From: Rhodoferax ferrireducens
GTDB taxonomy: Bacteria; Pseudomonadota; Gammaproteobacteria; Burkholderiales; Burkholderiaceae_C
Length of the DNA: 64,000 nt
NCBI RefSeq assembly: GCF_003347515.1
Contig: NZ_QEII01000322.1
Location: 1 to 64,000 of the forward strand
Reading direction: 5' to 3'
Below the pieces are notes generated by a model, which was not told the origin of the DNA, made no database searches, and saw only the letters and a program-made list of their open reading frames with translations. Positions 35,513-44,698 of this stretch are shown here, in pieces; within the stretch, counting starts at the first letter, position 1, and the number at the start of each line of letters is the position of its first letter. A program made the position numbers and the translations under genes.

Positions 35513-36464
35513 GGGGACTCTCCGCATCCTTGCGCGCTTGCTGCAGCAGGGCCGGCAGTTGCTCATTGGCCGAGGCAATGTCCTGCTCAAACTTGAGGAA
35601 GACGTTGAGCGTGCCCTTCACCATGTCCAGGCTCAAGTGTTCGGCGTGCAGCAGCAGCAGCGTCTTGGCCCAGTCGATGGTCTCGCTGACCGAAGGCTGC
35701 TTTTTCAGGTCCATCTGGCGCACCGCCTGAATGAAGGCGACCAGCTCGCGGTTCAGGGTTGCCGACAAGCCGGGCACGCGGCGCTCCAGAATGCGCCGCT
35801 CCAGCTTCGCCTCGGGGAATGGAATGTGCAAATGCAGGCAGCGGCGCTTGAGCGCGTCGCTCATCTCGCGCGTGTTGTTGCTGGTGAGAAAGACGATGGG
35901 CTTGACCTTGGCCTTGATGGTGCCGAGTTCGGGCACCGAGACCTGAAAGTCGGACAGCACTTCGAGCAGGAAAGCCTCGAACTCGGGGTCGGACTTGTCA
36001 ACCTCGTCAACCAGCAGCACGCAGCCGCGCTCCTGGTGCAGGGCTTGGTAGAGCGGGCGCGGCTCGAGAAAGTGCTCGGAGAAGAACAGGTCGTCGTGCG
36101 CATGCAGCCGCTCGATCGACGCAGCCAAGCCGACCGCGCCTTGCATCATCTCGCCCAGCTTGTCCTTGAGCAGTTGCGTGTACAGCAACTGCTTGCCGTA
36201 TTTCCACTCGTACAAGGCCTTGGATTCGTCCAGGCCTTCGTAGCACTGCATGCGGATCAGGGGCACGTCGAGAATCTCGGCCATGCCCTTGGCCAGTTCG
36301 GTCTTGCCGACGCCGGCCGGGCCTTCGACCAGGATCGGCTTTTCCAGGTTGAAGCCCAGGTAGACCGAGGTGGCGATTTCGCGGCTGGCGATGTAGTCGA
36401 CCGCAGCCAGGCGCTGCGCCAGGCCATCGATGGAATCAAAGTGGGGTTGGTAAAGTGTTTTCAT
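35496..36464 (-). CDS. MoxR-family AAA+ ATPase
   Basis: A 322-residue AAA+ protein with Walker A GPAGVGKTE (about 48-56), Walker B VLLVDEVDK and sensor FLTSNN. MoxR proteins remodel or activate enzyme complexes together with a VWA partner, encoded here directly downstream. Its start overlaps the stop of an acyl-CoA-dehydrogenase-like gene by four bases. That tight link suggests that the client is an enzyme of this catabolic cluster. Confidence 0.9.
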   Translation of the reverse strand: MKTLYQPHFDSIDGLAQRLAAVDYIASREIATSVYLGFNLEKPILVEGPAGVGKTELAKGMAEILDVPLIRMQCYEGLDESKALYEWKYGKQLLYTQLLKDKLGEMMQGAVGLAASIERLHAHDDLFFSEHFLEPRPLYQALHQERGCVLLVDEVDKSDPEFEAFLLEVLSDFQVSVPELGTIKAKVKPIVFLTSNNTREMSDALKRRCLHLHIPFPEAKLERRILERRVPGLSATLNRELVAFIQAVRQMDLKKQPSVSETIDWAKTLLLLHAEHLSLDMVKGTLNVFLKFEQDIASANEQLPALLQQARKDAESPRASHA

Positions 36465-37597
36465 GGGTTTCCTTGGGTGTGCAGCATTTTTTCGCCGGCT
36501 TGAAGTTGTCGGGATTCGGCGATGCCGCGGGCAATGCCCTGCACCAGGCGCAGGTCGCGCGCCAGGGTGAGCAGGGCCGGTTCATGGTCGTCCAGGGCCG
36601 CGGCAAAGGATTCACAGGCGCCTTGCCAGCGATCAAACAGGCGGCGCGCGCCCAGGTTGAACGCCGCCAGCGCCTCGTCCGGCCCGTGCTGGTCCAGGTG
36701 CTGGGCGGCATGACGGGCCACGGGCGAGAGGGCGTTGAGTTCGAGCTGCAAGCCACCCAGGTTCCGCGTCAAAACCGGCGTGCGGGCGGCATTGCGGAAG
36801 CAGCGCGCCAGGGTGTCCATCTCGGCTTGCATGGCGCCGAGCATAGCCCCCAGCAGCAGCGCGTCTTCGATCGCGCGCAGCGGTCGTGCGATGGTGTCGA
36901 AAGCCTGTCCCGACGCGCCCAGGCGCTGGCTGTCCGGCACCTGGCAGCCGACAAGGCGCAGGCCGCAATGGCCGATCGGCACCAGTCCGGCCACCTTGCC
37001 GTCCCCTTCGCGCGTCAGGCCCGGTGTGTTGGCCTCAACGACGAAAGCATCGAAGCGCTTGCGCCCCTGATGCTCGCCGCTGACGGCCAGCACGATGATG
37101 GCGTCCGCCGCCGGGCCGTTGCTGACGAAGGCCTTGTGGCCGTCAAGGAGCCAGTCGTCGCCGTCCTGAACCGCCCGGCAGCTCAGGTGTTTGGGGTGTG
37201 CGCCGGTGCCGGGCTCGGAGATCGCGAGTGCCAGCAGGGCGTCGCCGCGCGCCATCGATGCCAGCAGCGCACGATGCCGGTCGCTGCGCAGATTCGGCGC
37301 CAGCACGAAGCGTCCCAGCATCTGCTGCATCATCCAGGCCATGCCCAGACCCAGGCTGGCGGATTCATGGGCGATGATGCCCGCCAGTGTGCTGACCCGC
37401 ACGGCGTTCGCCATGGGCGGCCCGCCGTCGCAGTCAAATCCGTTACCCAGCATGCCGCTGGTGCCGAGATGACGCCACCAGGCACGGGGGAAGCCGTGCG
37501 CGCAGTCAGGCGCTGGCGCGTCCGCCAGGGCCTGGCGCATGGCCTCGGGCAGTGCCGGGTCCGGCACAGTTTGCGCAGGGGAATGAGGGCGGCTCAT
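36461..37597 (-). CDS. Divergent acyl-CoA-dehydrogenase-like protein
   Basis: A 378-residue protein with the overall acyl-CoA dehydrogenase plan: N-terminal helices, LLALAISEPGTGAHPKHLSCRAV as the flavin block, the beta domain with WLLDGHKAFVSNGPAADA, and a C-terminal helical part. The C-terminus has neither the usual QxxGGxG stretch nor the catalytic Glu motif near the end. Residues 300-378 instead hold unrelated-looking helices (RRLFDRWQGACESFAAALDDHE). It may use another base or have a non-dehydrogenase role. It is tightly coupled to the MoxR gene. Confidence 0.75.
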   Translation of the reverse strand: MSRPHSPAQTVPDPALPEAMRQALADAPAPDCAHGFPRAWWRHLGTSGMLGNGFDCDGGPPMANAVRVSTLAGIIAHESASLGLGMAWMMQQMLGRFVLAPNLRSDRHRALLASMARGDALLALAISEPGTGAHPKHLSCRAVQDGDDWLLDGHKAFVSNGPAADAIIVLAVSGEHQGRKRFDAFVVEANTPGLTREGDGKVAGLVPIGHCGLRLVGCQVPDSQRLGASGQAFDTIARPLRAIEDALLLGAMLGAMQAEMDTLARCFRNAARTPVLTRNLGGLQLELNALSPVARHAAQHLDQHGPDEALAAFNLGARRLFDRWQGACESFAAALDDHEPALLTLARDLRLVQGIARGIAESRQLQAGEKMLHTQGNP

Positions 37598-37610
37598 AGG
37601 TCCATCCAGA

Positions 37611-38774
37611 TCAGGCGTAAAACCCGAGCTGGCGCGCCGCCAGGTCGCGCATCACCTCTTCGGCGCCGCCGCCGATGGCGTTGACCTTGACTTCGCGGTA
37701 GATGCGTTCCACCTTGACACCGCGCATGAAGCCGGCACCGCCGTGCAGTTGCACCGCCTCGCTGGCGCAATAGGCCATGGTCTGGGTGGCCTGGTTCTTC
37801 AGCAGGCAGATTTCGCCGATCGGCGTATCGCCCTGTTCGACGCGCCAGGCGAGCAATTCCAGCATGGCCTGCGTCGCCTCGACGCGCATGGCCATGTCGG
37901 CGAGTTTGTGGCGGGTGACCTGCTGGTCGATCAGCTTGCCGCCGAACATCTCGCGCTCACGCGACCAGGCCAGCGCTTCGTCCAGGCAGACACGGGCAAA
38001 ACCGTTGGCACCGGCGGCGAGAAAGATGCGCTCGCGGTTGAAGTTCTTCATGATGGCCTTGAAGCCCTGGTTTTCCACGCCCACCAGGTTTTCCACCGGC
38101 ACCCGGCAGTCATCAAAATACAGGGTGGCGGTGTCCGAGCAGCACCAGCCCATTTTTCTCAAAGGCGTTTGCGTGAAGCCGGGTGTGCCTTTTTCGATCA
38201 GTAGTAGCGACACGCCGCCCGGGCCGGGCCCGCCGGTGCGCACTGCCACGGTGTAGAAGTCGGCGCGCATGCCGGAGGTGATGAATGTTTTCGAGCCGTT
38301 GACGACGTAGTGATCACCATCCCGGCGCGCCGTAGTCTTGAGGTTGGCCACATCGGAGCCGCCGGAGGGTTCGGTGATGCCGAGCGCGCTGATCTTCGCG
38401 CCCCGCAGTACCGGCGGCAACACGCGCTGCTTGAGCGCCTCGCTGCCCACGTTGACGATGGGCGGACAGCTGATGGTGTGCGACAGCAGACTCGCCAGGA
38501 CACCGCCAGCACCGCAACGCGCAAGTTCCTGCGCGGCGATGATGGTCATGAACAGGTCGCCGTCGTTGCCACCATGGCTTTCGGGAAAGCCCAAGCCAAG
38601 CAGGCCGATTTCGGCTGCCTTGCGGTACAGCCCGACAGGAAAGGACTCGGCTTCGTCCCAGGCATCCACGTGCGGGCTGATTTCCCGGGCGACGAAGCGG
38701 CGCATCGCATCGCGGAACGCCGGGTGCTCGGGCGTATAGAAGGGGCTCTTGGCAGGCAGGGTTTCGGCTGGCAT
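37611..38774 (-). CDS. Acyl-CoA dehydrogenase
   Basis: A 387-residue enzyme of normal family length. It shows FPESHGGNDGD in the N-terminal domain, ALGITEPSGGSDVANLKT as the flavin block, YVVNGSKTFITSGMRAD in the beta domain, and near the end LHGGAGFMRGVKVERIYREVK with the catalytic Glu in GGGAEEVMRD. It resembles the isovaleryl/short branched-chain and citronellyl group. ATG 38774 is preferred, since residues encoded further upstream are not family-like. It directly precedes the divergent paralogue by 13 bases. Confidence 0.88.
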   Translation of the reverse strand: MPAETLPAKSPFYTPEHPAFRDAMRRFVAREISPHVDAWDEAESFPVGLYRKAAEIGLLGLGFPESHGGNDGDLFMTIIAAQELARCGAGGVLASLLSHTISCPPIVNVGSEALKQRVLPPVLRGAKISALGITEPSGGSDVANLKTTARRDGDHYVVNGSKTFITSGMRADFYTVAVRTGGPGPGGVSLLLIEKGTPGFTQTPLRKMGWCCSDTATLYFDDCRVPVENLVGVENQGFKAIMKNFNRERIFLAAGANGFARVCLDEALAWSREREMFGGKLIDQQVTRHKLADMAMRVEATQAMLELLAWRVEQGDTPIGEICLLKNQATQTMAYCASEAVQLHGGAGFMRGVKVERIYREVKVNAIGGGAEEVMRDLAARQLGFYA

Positions 38775-38829
38775 GGGTTTTATTCCTCGTAGGTACGGCG
38801 TGTGTCGTGCGTGCAGGGCGACGTGCGCA

Positions 38830-40794
38830 TCAATCAGGCTGCTCGACCAGTGACACCAGCAAGGCGCGCGTGGCAACCTGGTCGCCAGCGCGCACCGCAA
38901 CTTGGTCCACCACGCCATCGCGACGGGCCAACAGCTGATGTTCCATCTTCATCGCTTCGAGCACCACGATGCGCTGCCCCTTGGTCACGGCCTCCCCAAC
39001 CTGGACGAACACGCCGAGCACGCGCCCGTTCATCGGTGCCAGCACCCGCGCTCCTGCACTTCCCGCGGCTGTAGCCGGCGGGGCGTAGGTCAGGTCTTCA
39101 AAGCTGGCGCTCAGGCCGCCCAGTTCCAGGTGCAACACGCCGTTGGCAAACACCGCCGCGGCGTGTTGTTGCACGCCGTCGGCGATCAGGCACAGGGCCT
39201 CGCCTTCGCGTCCGCTGAGGGTGATGTGGTGTAGCGCCGCGCCCACTTCGAGTGTGTAGCTGTGGGCGCCGGTGGCCGTGATGTGCATGGCGTGGCGATG
39301 TTCGCTCTCGCCGATGAGCATCGGCCAGCGTGCCGGCCCGCTGGAGCGCCAGGGCGCACCCGCACCCGTGCCCGACAAGGCGCTGGCTTCAAACCATAGC
39401 GTGCTGGCCAGCGCCAGTGCCAGCGAGTCGGGCTGGGGCCGTACCAGTGCCGCTGCGTCGAAGTGTTGGGCGATGAAGGCCGTGGTCGTCTCACCGGCGG
39501 CGAAGGCCGGGTGGCTGGCCACGGCTTCGAGAAAGGCGCGGTTGTTAGGCAGGCCGAGCAGGCGGGTGCGTTGCAGGGCGCCGATCAGGCGGCGCCGCGC
39601 TTCGTCGCGGGTGGCGCCGTGCGCAATGATCTTGGCGATCATCGGGTCGTAGTGCGGGCTCACGGTCTGGCCCGAGACCAGGCCGTGGTCAACGCGCACG
39701 CCTTCGCCCGTGGGCGGGCTCCAGAGCGGAACATCGCCACTTTGCGGCAGAAAGTCGGCGTAGGGGTCTTCGGCATACAGGCGAACTTCGATCGCGTGCC
39801 CGTTCAATTGCACTTGTTCCTGCGTCAGTGGCAGGGGCTCGCCACGGGCCACGGCGAACTGCCAGGCCACCAGGTCCAGACCGGTGATGCACTCGGTCAC
39901 CGGGTGCTCGACCTGCAGCCGCGTGTTCATCTCCAGGAAATAGAAGTGGCCGTCGCGGTCCAGCAGAAACTCGACCGTGCCGGCGCCGACGTAGTTCACG
40001 GTGCGCGCTGCCGCCACCGCCGCCGCGCCCATTTTCGCGCGCAGCGCGGGCGAGACCGCCGGGGAGGGCGCTTCCTCGAACACCTTCTGGTGGCGGCGCT
40101 GGATCGAGCAGTCGCGCTCGCCGAGGTGGATGATGTTGCCGTGCTGGTCGCCGAAAACTTGGATTTCGACGTGGCGCGGCGCGATCACTGCACGCTCCAG
40201 GATCAGCTCTTCGCTGCCGAAGGCATTGCCGGCTTCCGAGCGGGCGCTGACCAGTGCGACCGCCAGGTCTTGCGGATGTTCGACCAGCCGCATGCCGCGC
40301 CCGCCGCCGCCCGCCGCGGCCTTGACCATGATCGGAAAGCCGATCTTGCCGGCTTCCCCGAGCAGCGTGGCATCGGACTGGTCGGCGCCCTGGTAACCCG
40401 GCACGCAGGGCACACCGGCGGCCAGCATCATGCGCTTGGCGCCAGCCTTGTTGCCCATTTTCAGGATGGCCTGCGGGTCCGGGCCAATGAATACCAGCCC
40501 GGCGTCCAGGCAAGCCTGCGCAAAGCCGTCGTTCTCGGACAGGAAGCCGTAGCCGGGGTGTACCGCATCGGCGCCGGTGCTGCGCGCCGCAGCCAGCAGC
40601 GCCGCGACGTTGAGGTAGCTCTCGCGCACCGGCGCCGGGCCGATGCACACCGCCTCGTCGGCCAGGGCGACATGCAAGGCCTGGGCATCGGCTTCGCTGT
40701 AGACGGCGACCGTGCGGTAGCCCAGCGCCTTGGCCGTGCGGATCACCCGGCAGGCGATTTCTCCGCGGTTGGCGATCAGGATTTTTTTAAACAT
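38830..40794 (-). CDS. Biotin-dependent acyl-CoA carboxylase, alpha subunit
   Basis: A 654-residue protein that combines a biotin carboxylase (residues ~1-445) and a biotin carrier domain. It starts MFKKILIANRGEIACRVIR, has the ATP-grasp Gly loop KAAAGGGGRGM, the HVEIQVFGDQHGN and EMNTRLQVEH motifs, and the biotinylated Lys616 in EAMKMEH near the C-terminus. It carboxylates biotin with ATP and bicarbonate for the beta subunit encoded just upstream. Domain order fits methylcrotonyl-CoA (LiuD) or geranyl-CoA (AtuF) carboxylase; the AtuA-like gene nearby favours the latter but does not prove it. Confidence 0.88.
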   Translation of the reverse strand: MFKKILIANRGEIACRVIRTAKALGYRTVAVYSEADAQALHVALADEAVCIGPAPVRESYLNVAALLAAARSTGADAVHPGYGFLSENDGFAQACLDAGLVFIGPDPQAILKMGNKAGAKRMMLAAGVPCVPGYQGADQSDATLLGEAGKIGFPIMVKAAAGGGGRGMRLVEHPQDLAVALVSARSEAGNAFGSEELILERAVIAPRHVEIQVFGDQHGNIIHLGERDCSIQRRHQKVFEEAPSPAVSPALRAKMGAAAVAAARTVNYVGAGTVEFLLDRDGHFYFLEMNTRLQVEHPVTECITGLDLVAWQFAVARGEPLPLTQEQVQLNGHAIEVRLYAEDPYADFLPQSGDVPLWSPPTGEGVRVDHGLVSGQTVSPHYDPMIAKIIAHGATRDEARRRLIGALQRTRLLGLPNNRAFLEAVASHPAFAAGETTTAFIAQHFDAAALVRPQPDSLALALASTLWFEASALSGTGAGAPWRSSGPARWPMLIGESEHRHAMHITATGAHSYTLEVGAALHHITLSGREGEALCLIADGVQQHAAAVFANGVLHLELGGLSASFEDLTYAPPATAAGSAGARVLAPMNGRVLGVFVQVGEAVTKGQRIVVLEAMKMEHQLLARRDGVVDQVAVRAGDQVATRALLVSLVEQPD

Positions 40795-40842
40795 GCTCAG
40801 CTCCCGCAGCGGCAAGAAGTTCGGTGAAGTTCATCAGGGTTC

Positions 40843-42462
40843 TCACAGCCGTGCCACGCCAAAGGTGTTGGGGTTCAGGGGCCGGGCCGCCGCTTCGCGG
40901 CATACCACCAGGGTGGTGGCCAGGGCGCGGCGGGTGTCGCGCGGGTCGATGATGCCGTCGTCCCACAGGCGCGCGGTGGCAAACAGGGAATGGGACTCGA
41001 TGTCAAAGCGATCCAGAATTTCCTTCTTCATGGCTTCCAGGGTGGCCGCCGGGGGCTCCTGGCCGATGCGGGCGAATTTTTCCTCGGTCACGATGCGCAT
41101 CACGGTGGCGGCCTGTTCGCCGCCCATGACCCCGATGCGCGAGTGGGGCCAGGAAAACATGAAGCGCGGGTCGTAGGCGCGCCCGCACATGCCGTAGTTG
41201 CCGGCGCCAAAGGAGGCGCCGGTCATGATGGTGATCTGCGGCACGGTGGCATTGGCCACGGCCTGGATCATCTTGGCGCCGTGCTTGATCATGCCGGCTT
41301 GCTCCACATCCTTGCCGACCATGAAGCCTGTGGTGTTTTGCAGGTAGACGATGGGCGTTCCCGACTGGCAGCACAGCTGGATGAACTGGGTGGTCTTGGT
41401 GGCGCCTTGCGGATCAATGGGCCCGTTGTTGCCAATGAAGCCGCATGGGTGCCCTTCGATGGCGCCATGGCCGCACACGGTGTTGGCGCCATAGAGCGGC
41501 TTGAATTCGAGGAAGTCGGAGTCATCGATCAGCCGCGCCAGCACTTCGCGCATGTCGTAGGGCTGGCGGAAGTCGGTGGGCACGACGCCGGCCAGTTGGT
41601 CGATCGGATAACGCGGTTCTTTCCAGGTCTTGGGCGCCCGCATCGGCAAGCGCTCGTTCCAGGGCAGCCGTGCCAGCACGTCGCGCGCGATGCGGATGCC
41701 ATCGGCATCGTCCTCGGCCAGGTACTCGGCCACGCCGGATGTCGTGCAGTGCATCTCGGCGCCGCCCAGTTCCTCATCGGTGGCGATCTCGCCGGTGGCG
41801 GCCTTGAGCAGCGGCGGGCCGGCCAGGAAGGCCTTGGCGCGGCCGCGCACCATGATCACATAGTCGGACATGCCGGGCAGGTAGGCGCCGCCGGCGGTCG
41901 AGTGGCCGTGCATCACGCAGACCTGCGGAATGCCGGCGGCCGACAGCCGCGCCTGGTTGGCGAAACCACGACCAGCTTCAACGAACACCTCGCCCACGTG
42001 CATCAGGTTGGCGCCACCGGACTCGACCAGCCGCACCACCGGCAGCTTGTTTTCCAACGCGATGGCTTCGGCGCGCAGGCTCTTGCGCATGCCCATGGGC
42101 GTGATGGTGCCGCCCTTGATGGCGCTGTCCGACGCGATCACCACGCAGCGTATGCCCGACACCACCCCGATGCCGCAGATCAGTCCGCCGCCCAGCACGT
42201 TCTTTTCGCCGTCGTCGTCGTGCATCCTGAAACCGGCCAGGGTCGAGAACTCCAGCCAGTCGGAGCCGCGGTCGAGCAGCAGCGCGATGCGCTCGCGCGG
42301 CAGCAGCTGTTTGCGGGCACGGAACTTGGCCTCCTGGCTGTTGGATGTGTCGCGCACCCGGTCTTCGAGCGTGCGAAAACTCTCGATCAGCGCCAGCATC
42401 TGCGCGCGCTCGCGCTGGAAGCTCTCGGACTGCGGGTCGACTTGACTTTGAATGACGGGCAT
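40843..42462 (-). CDS. Acyl-CoA carboxylase, carboxyltransferase (beta) subunit
   Basis: A 539-residue carboxyltransferase of the methylcrotonyl/geranyl-CoA carboxylase type. Key blocks are LPRERIALLLDRGSDWLE, VRLVESGGANLMH, STAGGAYLPGMSDY, and in the C-terminal half NTTGFMVGKDVEQAGMIKHGAKM and MTGASFGAGNYGMCGRAYDPRF. Substrate choice between methylcrotonyl-CoA, geranyl-CoA and others rests on few pocket residues that I cannot judge by eye. The gene precedes the alpha subunit by about 50 bases. ATG 42462 begins MPVIQSQVD, a common start for this group. Confidence 0.9.
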   Translation of the reverse strand: MPVIQSQVDPQSESFQRERAQMLALIESFRTLEDRVRDTSNSQEAKFRARKQLLPRERIALLLDRGSDWLEFSTLAGFRMHDDDGEKNVLGGGLICGIGVVSGIRCVVIASDSAIKGGTITPMGMRKSLRAEAIALENKLPVVRLVESGGANLMHVGEVFVEAGRGFANQARLSAAGIPQVCVMHGHSTAGGAYLPGMSDYVIMVRGRAKAFLAGPPLLKAATGEIATDEELGGAEMHCTTSGVAEYLAEDDADGIRIARDVLARLPWNERLPMRAPKTWKEPRYPIDQLAGVVPTDFRQPYDMREVLARLIDDSDFLEFKPLYGANTVCGHGAIEGHPCGFIGNNGPIDPQGATKTTQFIQLCCQSGTPIVYLQNTTGFMVGKDVEQAGMIKHGAKMIQAVANATVPQITIMTGASFGAGNYGMCGRAYDPRFMFSWPHSRIGVMGGEQAATVMRIVTEEKFARIGQEPPAATLEAMKKEILDRFDIESHSLFATARLWDDGIIDPRDTRRALATTLVVCREAAARPLNPNTFGVARL

Positions 42463-42523
42463 GGGCGGCTCTCGTTGGAAGGTTGCAGTGAACGGATGGG
42501 TTCAGAGGGATTGACGAGCCTGC

Positions 42524-44653
42524 TTACAGGTCGTAAAAACGCTCGCCACGCTCGGCCATGCGGCGCAGCAACTGCGGCGGCGCAAAGCGCGCGCCGTGCC
42601 GCTCGGCCAGGGTTTCGCAGGCCTTGACGAAGGCGGCCACGCCCAGGCTATGTATCTGGCCGATCGGGCCGCCCAGGTAGGCCGGAAAGCCCCAGCCCAG
42701 GATGGCGCCGACATCGGCATCGATGGGGGCCAGCAGCACTTTCTCTTCGAGGCAGCGTGCGGTCTCGACCGACTGGATGAACAGCAGGCGCTGCTTGACT
42801 TCTTCCACCGTGGGTTGCGTGGCCGCTGGCGCAAACTCCTGCGCCAGGCCGGCCCAGAGCTGCTTGGGGCCGTCTTGCGGGTAATCGTAGAAGCCCTTGC
42901 CGATCTTCTTGCCCAGCCGGCCCAGCTTGTCCACCATGCGGTCGCAGACGTCGTCGATGGCGCTGCGCTGGTAGGCCGCGCCGAGGTCGGCGGCGGTCTG
43001 CTTGCGGATGCGCGCCATCAGTTCGAGCGAGACCTCATCGGCCAGCGCCAGCGGGCCGACCGGCATGCCGGTCATGCGCCCCGCGTTGTCGATCAGTGCC
43101 GGGGCCACGCCTTCGGCCAGCAGCGCCAGGCCCTCGCCGACGTAGGTGGAGAACACGCGGCTGGTGTAGAAGCCGCGGCTGTCGTTGACGACGATGGGCG
43201 TCTTGCGGATCGCCTTGACGAAGTCCATGGCGCGCGCCAGGCAGTCGTCGCTGGTGGCCGTGCCGCGGATGATCTCGACCAGCGGCATCTTGTCCACCGG
43301 CGAGAAAAAATGCAGGCCGATGAAGTTGGCCGGGCGCGCCGAGGCCTCGGCCAGCCCGCTGATGGGCAGGGTGCTGGTGTTGGAGGCGAAGAGGGCGCCG
43401 GGGGCGATTACCGCCTCGGCCTTGCGCGTCACGTCGGCCTTGATGGCGCGGTCTTCGAACACGGCTTCGACCACGATGTCGCAGCCGCTCAGGTCGGCAT
43501 AGTCGGTGGTGGGTTTGATCAGGGTGAGCTTGGCATCACGCTCGGCCTCGGTCATGCGCTTGGCGGCCACGCGCTTGTTCCACAGGTTCTCGCTGTAGGC
43601 CTTGCCCTTGGCCGCGCTGTCGGTGCTGCTGTCGAGCAGCACCACTTCCATGCCGACCTCGGCGGCGGCGAAGGCAATGCCCGCGCCCATCATGCCCGCG
43701 CCCAGTATGCCGACCTTGCGGTAGCTGGCCTGGGGTACGCCCTTGGGCCGCGAGGCCAGCTTGCTGGCGGCGGTGATGCCGAAGAACAGCGAGCGGATCA
43801 TGTTCTTGGCTTCCTTGCCGGTGGTGAGCTTGACGAACTCGCGCATCTCGACCTTGCAGCCGGTGTCGAGGTCAACCTGGCAGCCGTTGTAGACGCAGCT
43901 CAAAATGGCCTCGGGCGCCGGGTAGTTGCCAAAGGTCTTGGCGCGCAGCATGGCGTTGCTGGCGGCGAAGGTGTCGTAGCCCATGGGGCTTTGCACGGCG
44001 CCGCCCGGCAGCTTGAAGCCCTTGCGGTCCCAGGGTTGCACGGCGGCAGCGGCGCCTTCGGCCAGCAGCCACTGCTTGGCGCGGGTCAGCAACTGGTCGG
44101 CCGGCACGACTTCGTCGACCAGGCCCGCTTCCAGGGCCTTTTTCGGTACGAGTTTCTTGCCTTCGAGCAGCAGGGGCAGGGCGTTGCGGATGCCGATCAT
44201 GCGCGGCAGGCGCTGCGTGCCGCCGCCGCCGGGCAGCAGGCCGATCGCCACCTCGGGCAGGCCGATGAGGGCCTTGGGGTTGTCGGCGGCGATGCGGCGG
44301 TGGCAGGCCAGCGCGACCTCATAGCCGCCGCCCAGCGTGGTGCCGTTGAGGGCGGCGACGAAGGGCTTGCCGCTTTTTTCGATGCCGCGCATCAGGGCGT
44401 GCAGTTGGGTGACAAAGTCCATCATGCCGGCCACGTCGGTGATGGCGAGCATCATGTTGAGGTCAGCGCCGGCAATGAATTCGGGCTTGGACGAGGTGAC
44501 GATCACGCCCTTGACGGCGGCGTCCGCGATGGCCTTGCGCACGGCCTCGGTGAAGGCGGGAATGGATTGCCCGTTGAGGACATTCATGGGCACGTCCTGC
44601 ATGGCCCAGGTGAGGGTGGCGATGCCGTCGGCATCCAGTTTGTAGTCAATCAT
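42524..44653 (-). CDS. FadB/FadJ-like bifunctional enoyl-CoA hydratase / 3-hydroxyacyl-CoA dehydrogenase
   Basis: A 709-residue beta-oxidation enzyme. The N-terminal crotonase domain (about 1-190) has FIAGADLNMML and LGGGYEVALACH with GLPEVAIGLLPGGGGTQRL, including both expected Glu. The middle NAD domain begins KVGILGAGMMGAGIAFAAAEVG, and the dehydrogenase active site reads GLHFFSPVDKMPLVEII with its His. C-terminal helices complete the fold. It hydrates the enoyl-CoA and oxidises the 3-hydroxy product. Its neighbour thiolase would then cleave the chain. Confidence 0.92.
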   Translation of the reverse strand: MIDYKLDADGIATLTWAMQDVPMNVLNGQSIPAFTEAVRKAIADAAVKGVIVTSSKPEFIAGADLNMMLAITDVAGMMDFVTQLHALMRGIEKSGKPFVAALNGTTLGGGYEVALACHRRIAADNPKALIGLPEVAIGLLPGGGGTQRLPRMIGIRNALPLLLEGKKLVPKKALEAGLVDEVVPADQLLTRAKQWLLAEGAAAAVQPWDRKGFKLPGGAVQSPMGYDTFAASNAMLRAKTFGNYPAPEAILSCVYNGCQVDLDTGCKVEMREFVKLTTGKEAKNMIRSLFFGITAASKLASRPKGVPQASYRKVGILGAGMMGAGIAFAAAEVGMEVVLLDSSTDSAAKGKAYSENLWNKRVAAKRMTEAERDAKLTLIKPTTDYADLSGCDIVVEAVFEDRAIKADVTRKAEAVIAPGALFASNTSTLPISGLAEASARPANFIGLHFFSPVDKMPLVEIIRGTATSDDCLARAMDFVKAIRKTPIVVNDSRGFYTSRVFSTYVGEGLALLAEGVAPALIDNAGRMTGMPVGPLALADEVSLELMARIRKQTAADLGAAYQRSAIDDVCDRMVDKLGRLGKKIGKGFYDYPQDGPKQLWAGLAQEFAPAATQPTVEEVKQRLLFIQSVETARCLEEKVLLAPIDADVGAILGWGFPAYLGGPIGQIHSLGVAAFVKACETLAERHGARFAPPQLLRRMAERGERFYDL

Positions 44654-44698
44654 GGTGGTGGTCCAGGTCGGTGAGGAGGTTCGCGTCGGGCCGGGGCT

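Noticed and set aside
42596..44674. A 692-codon open frame opposite the FadB-like gene
   Set aside because: The minus strand encodes an unmistakable bifunctional beta-oxidation enzyme; the plus frame is compositionally biased and has no motif.
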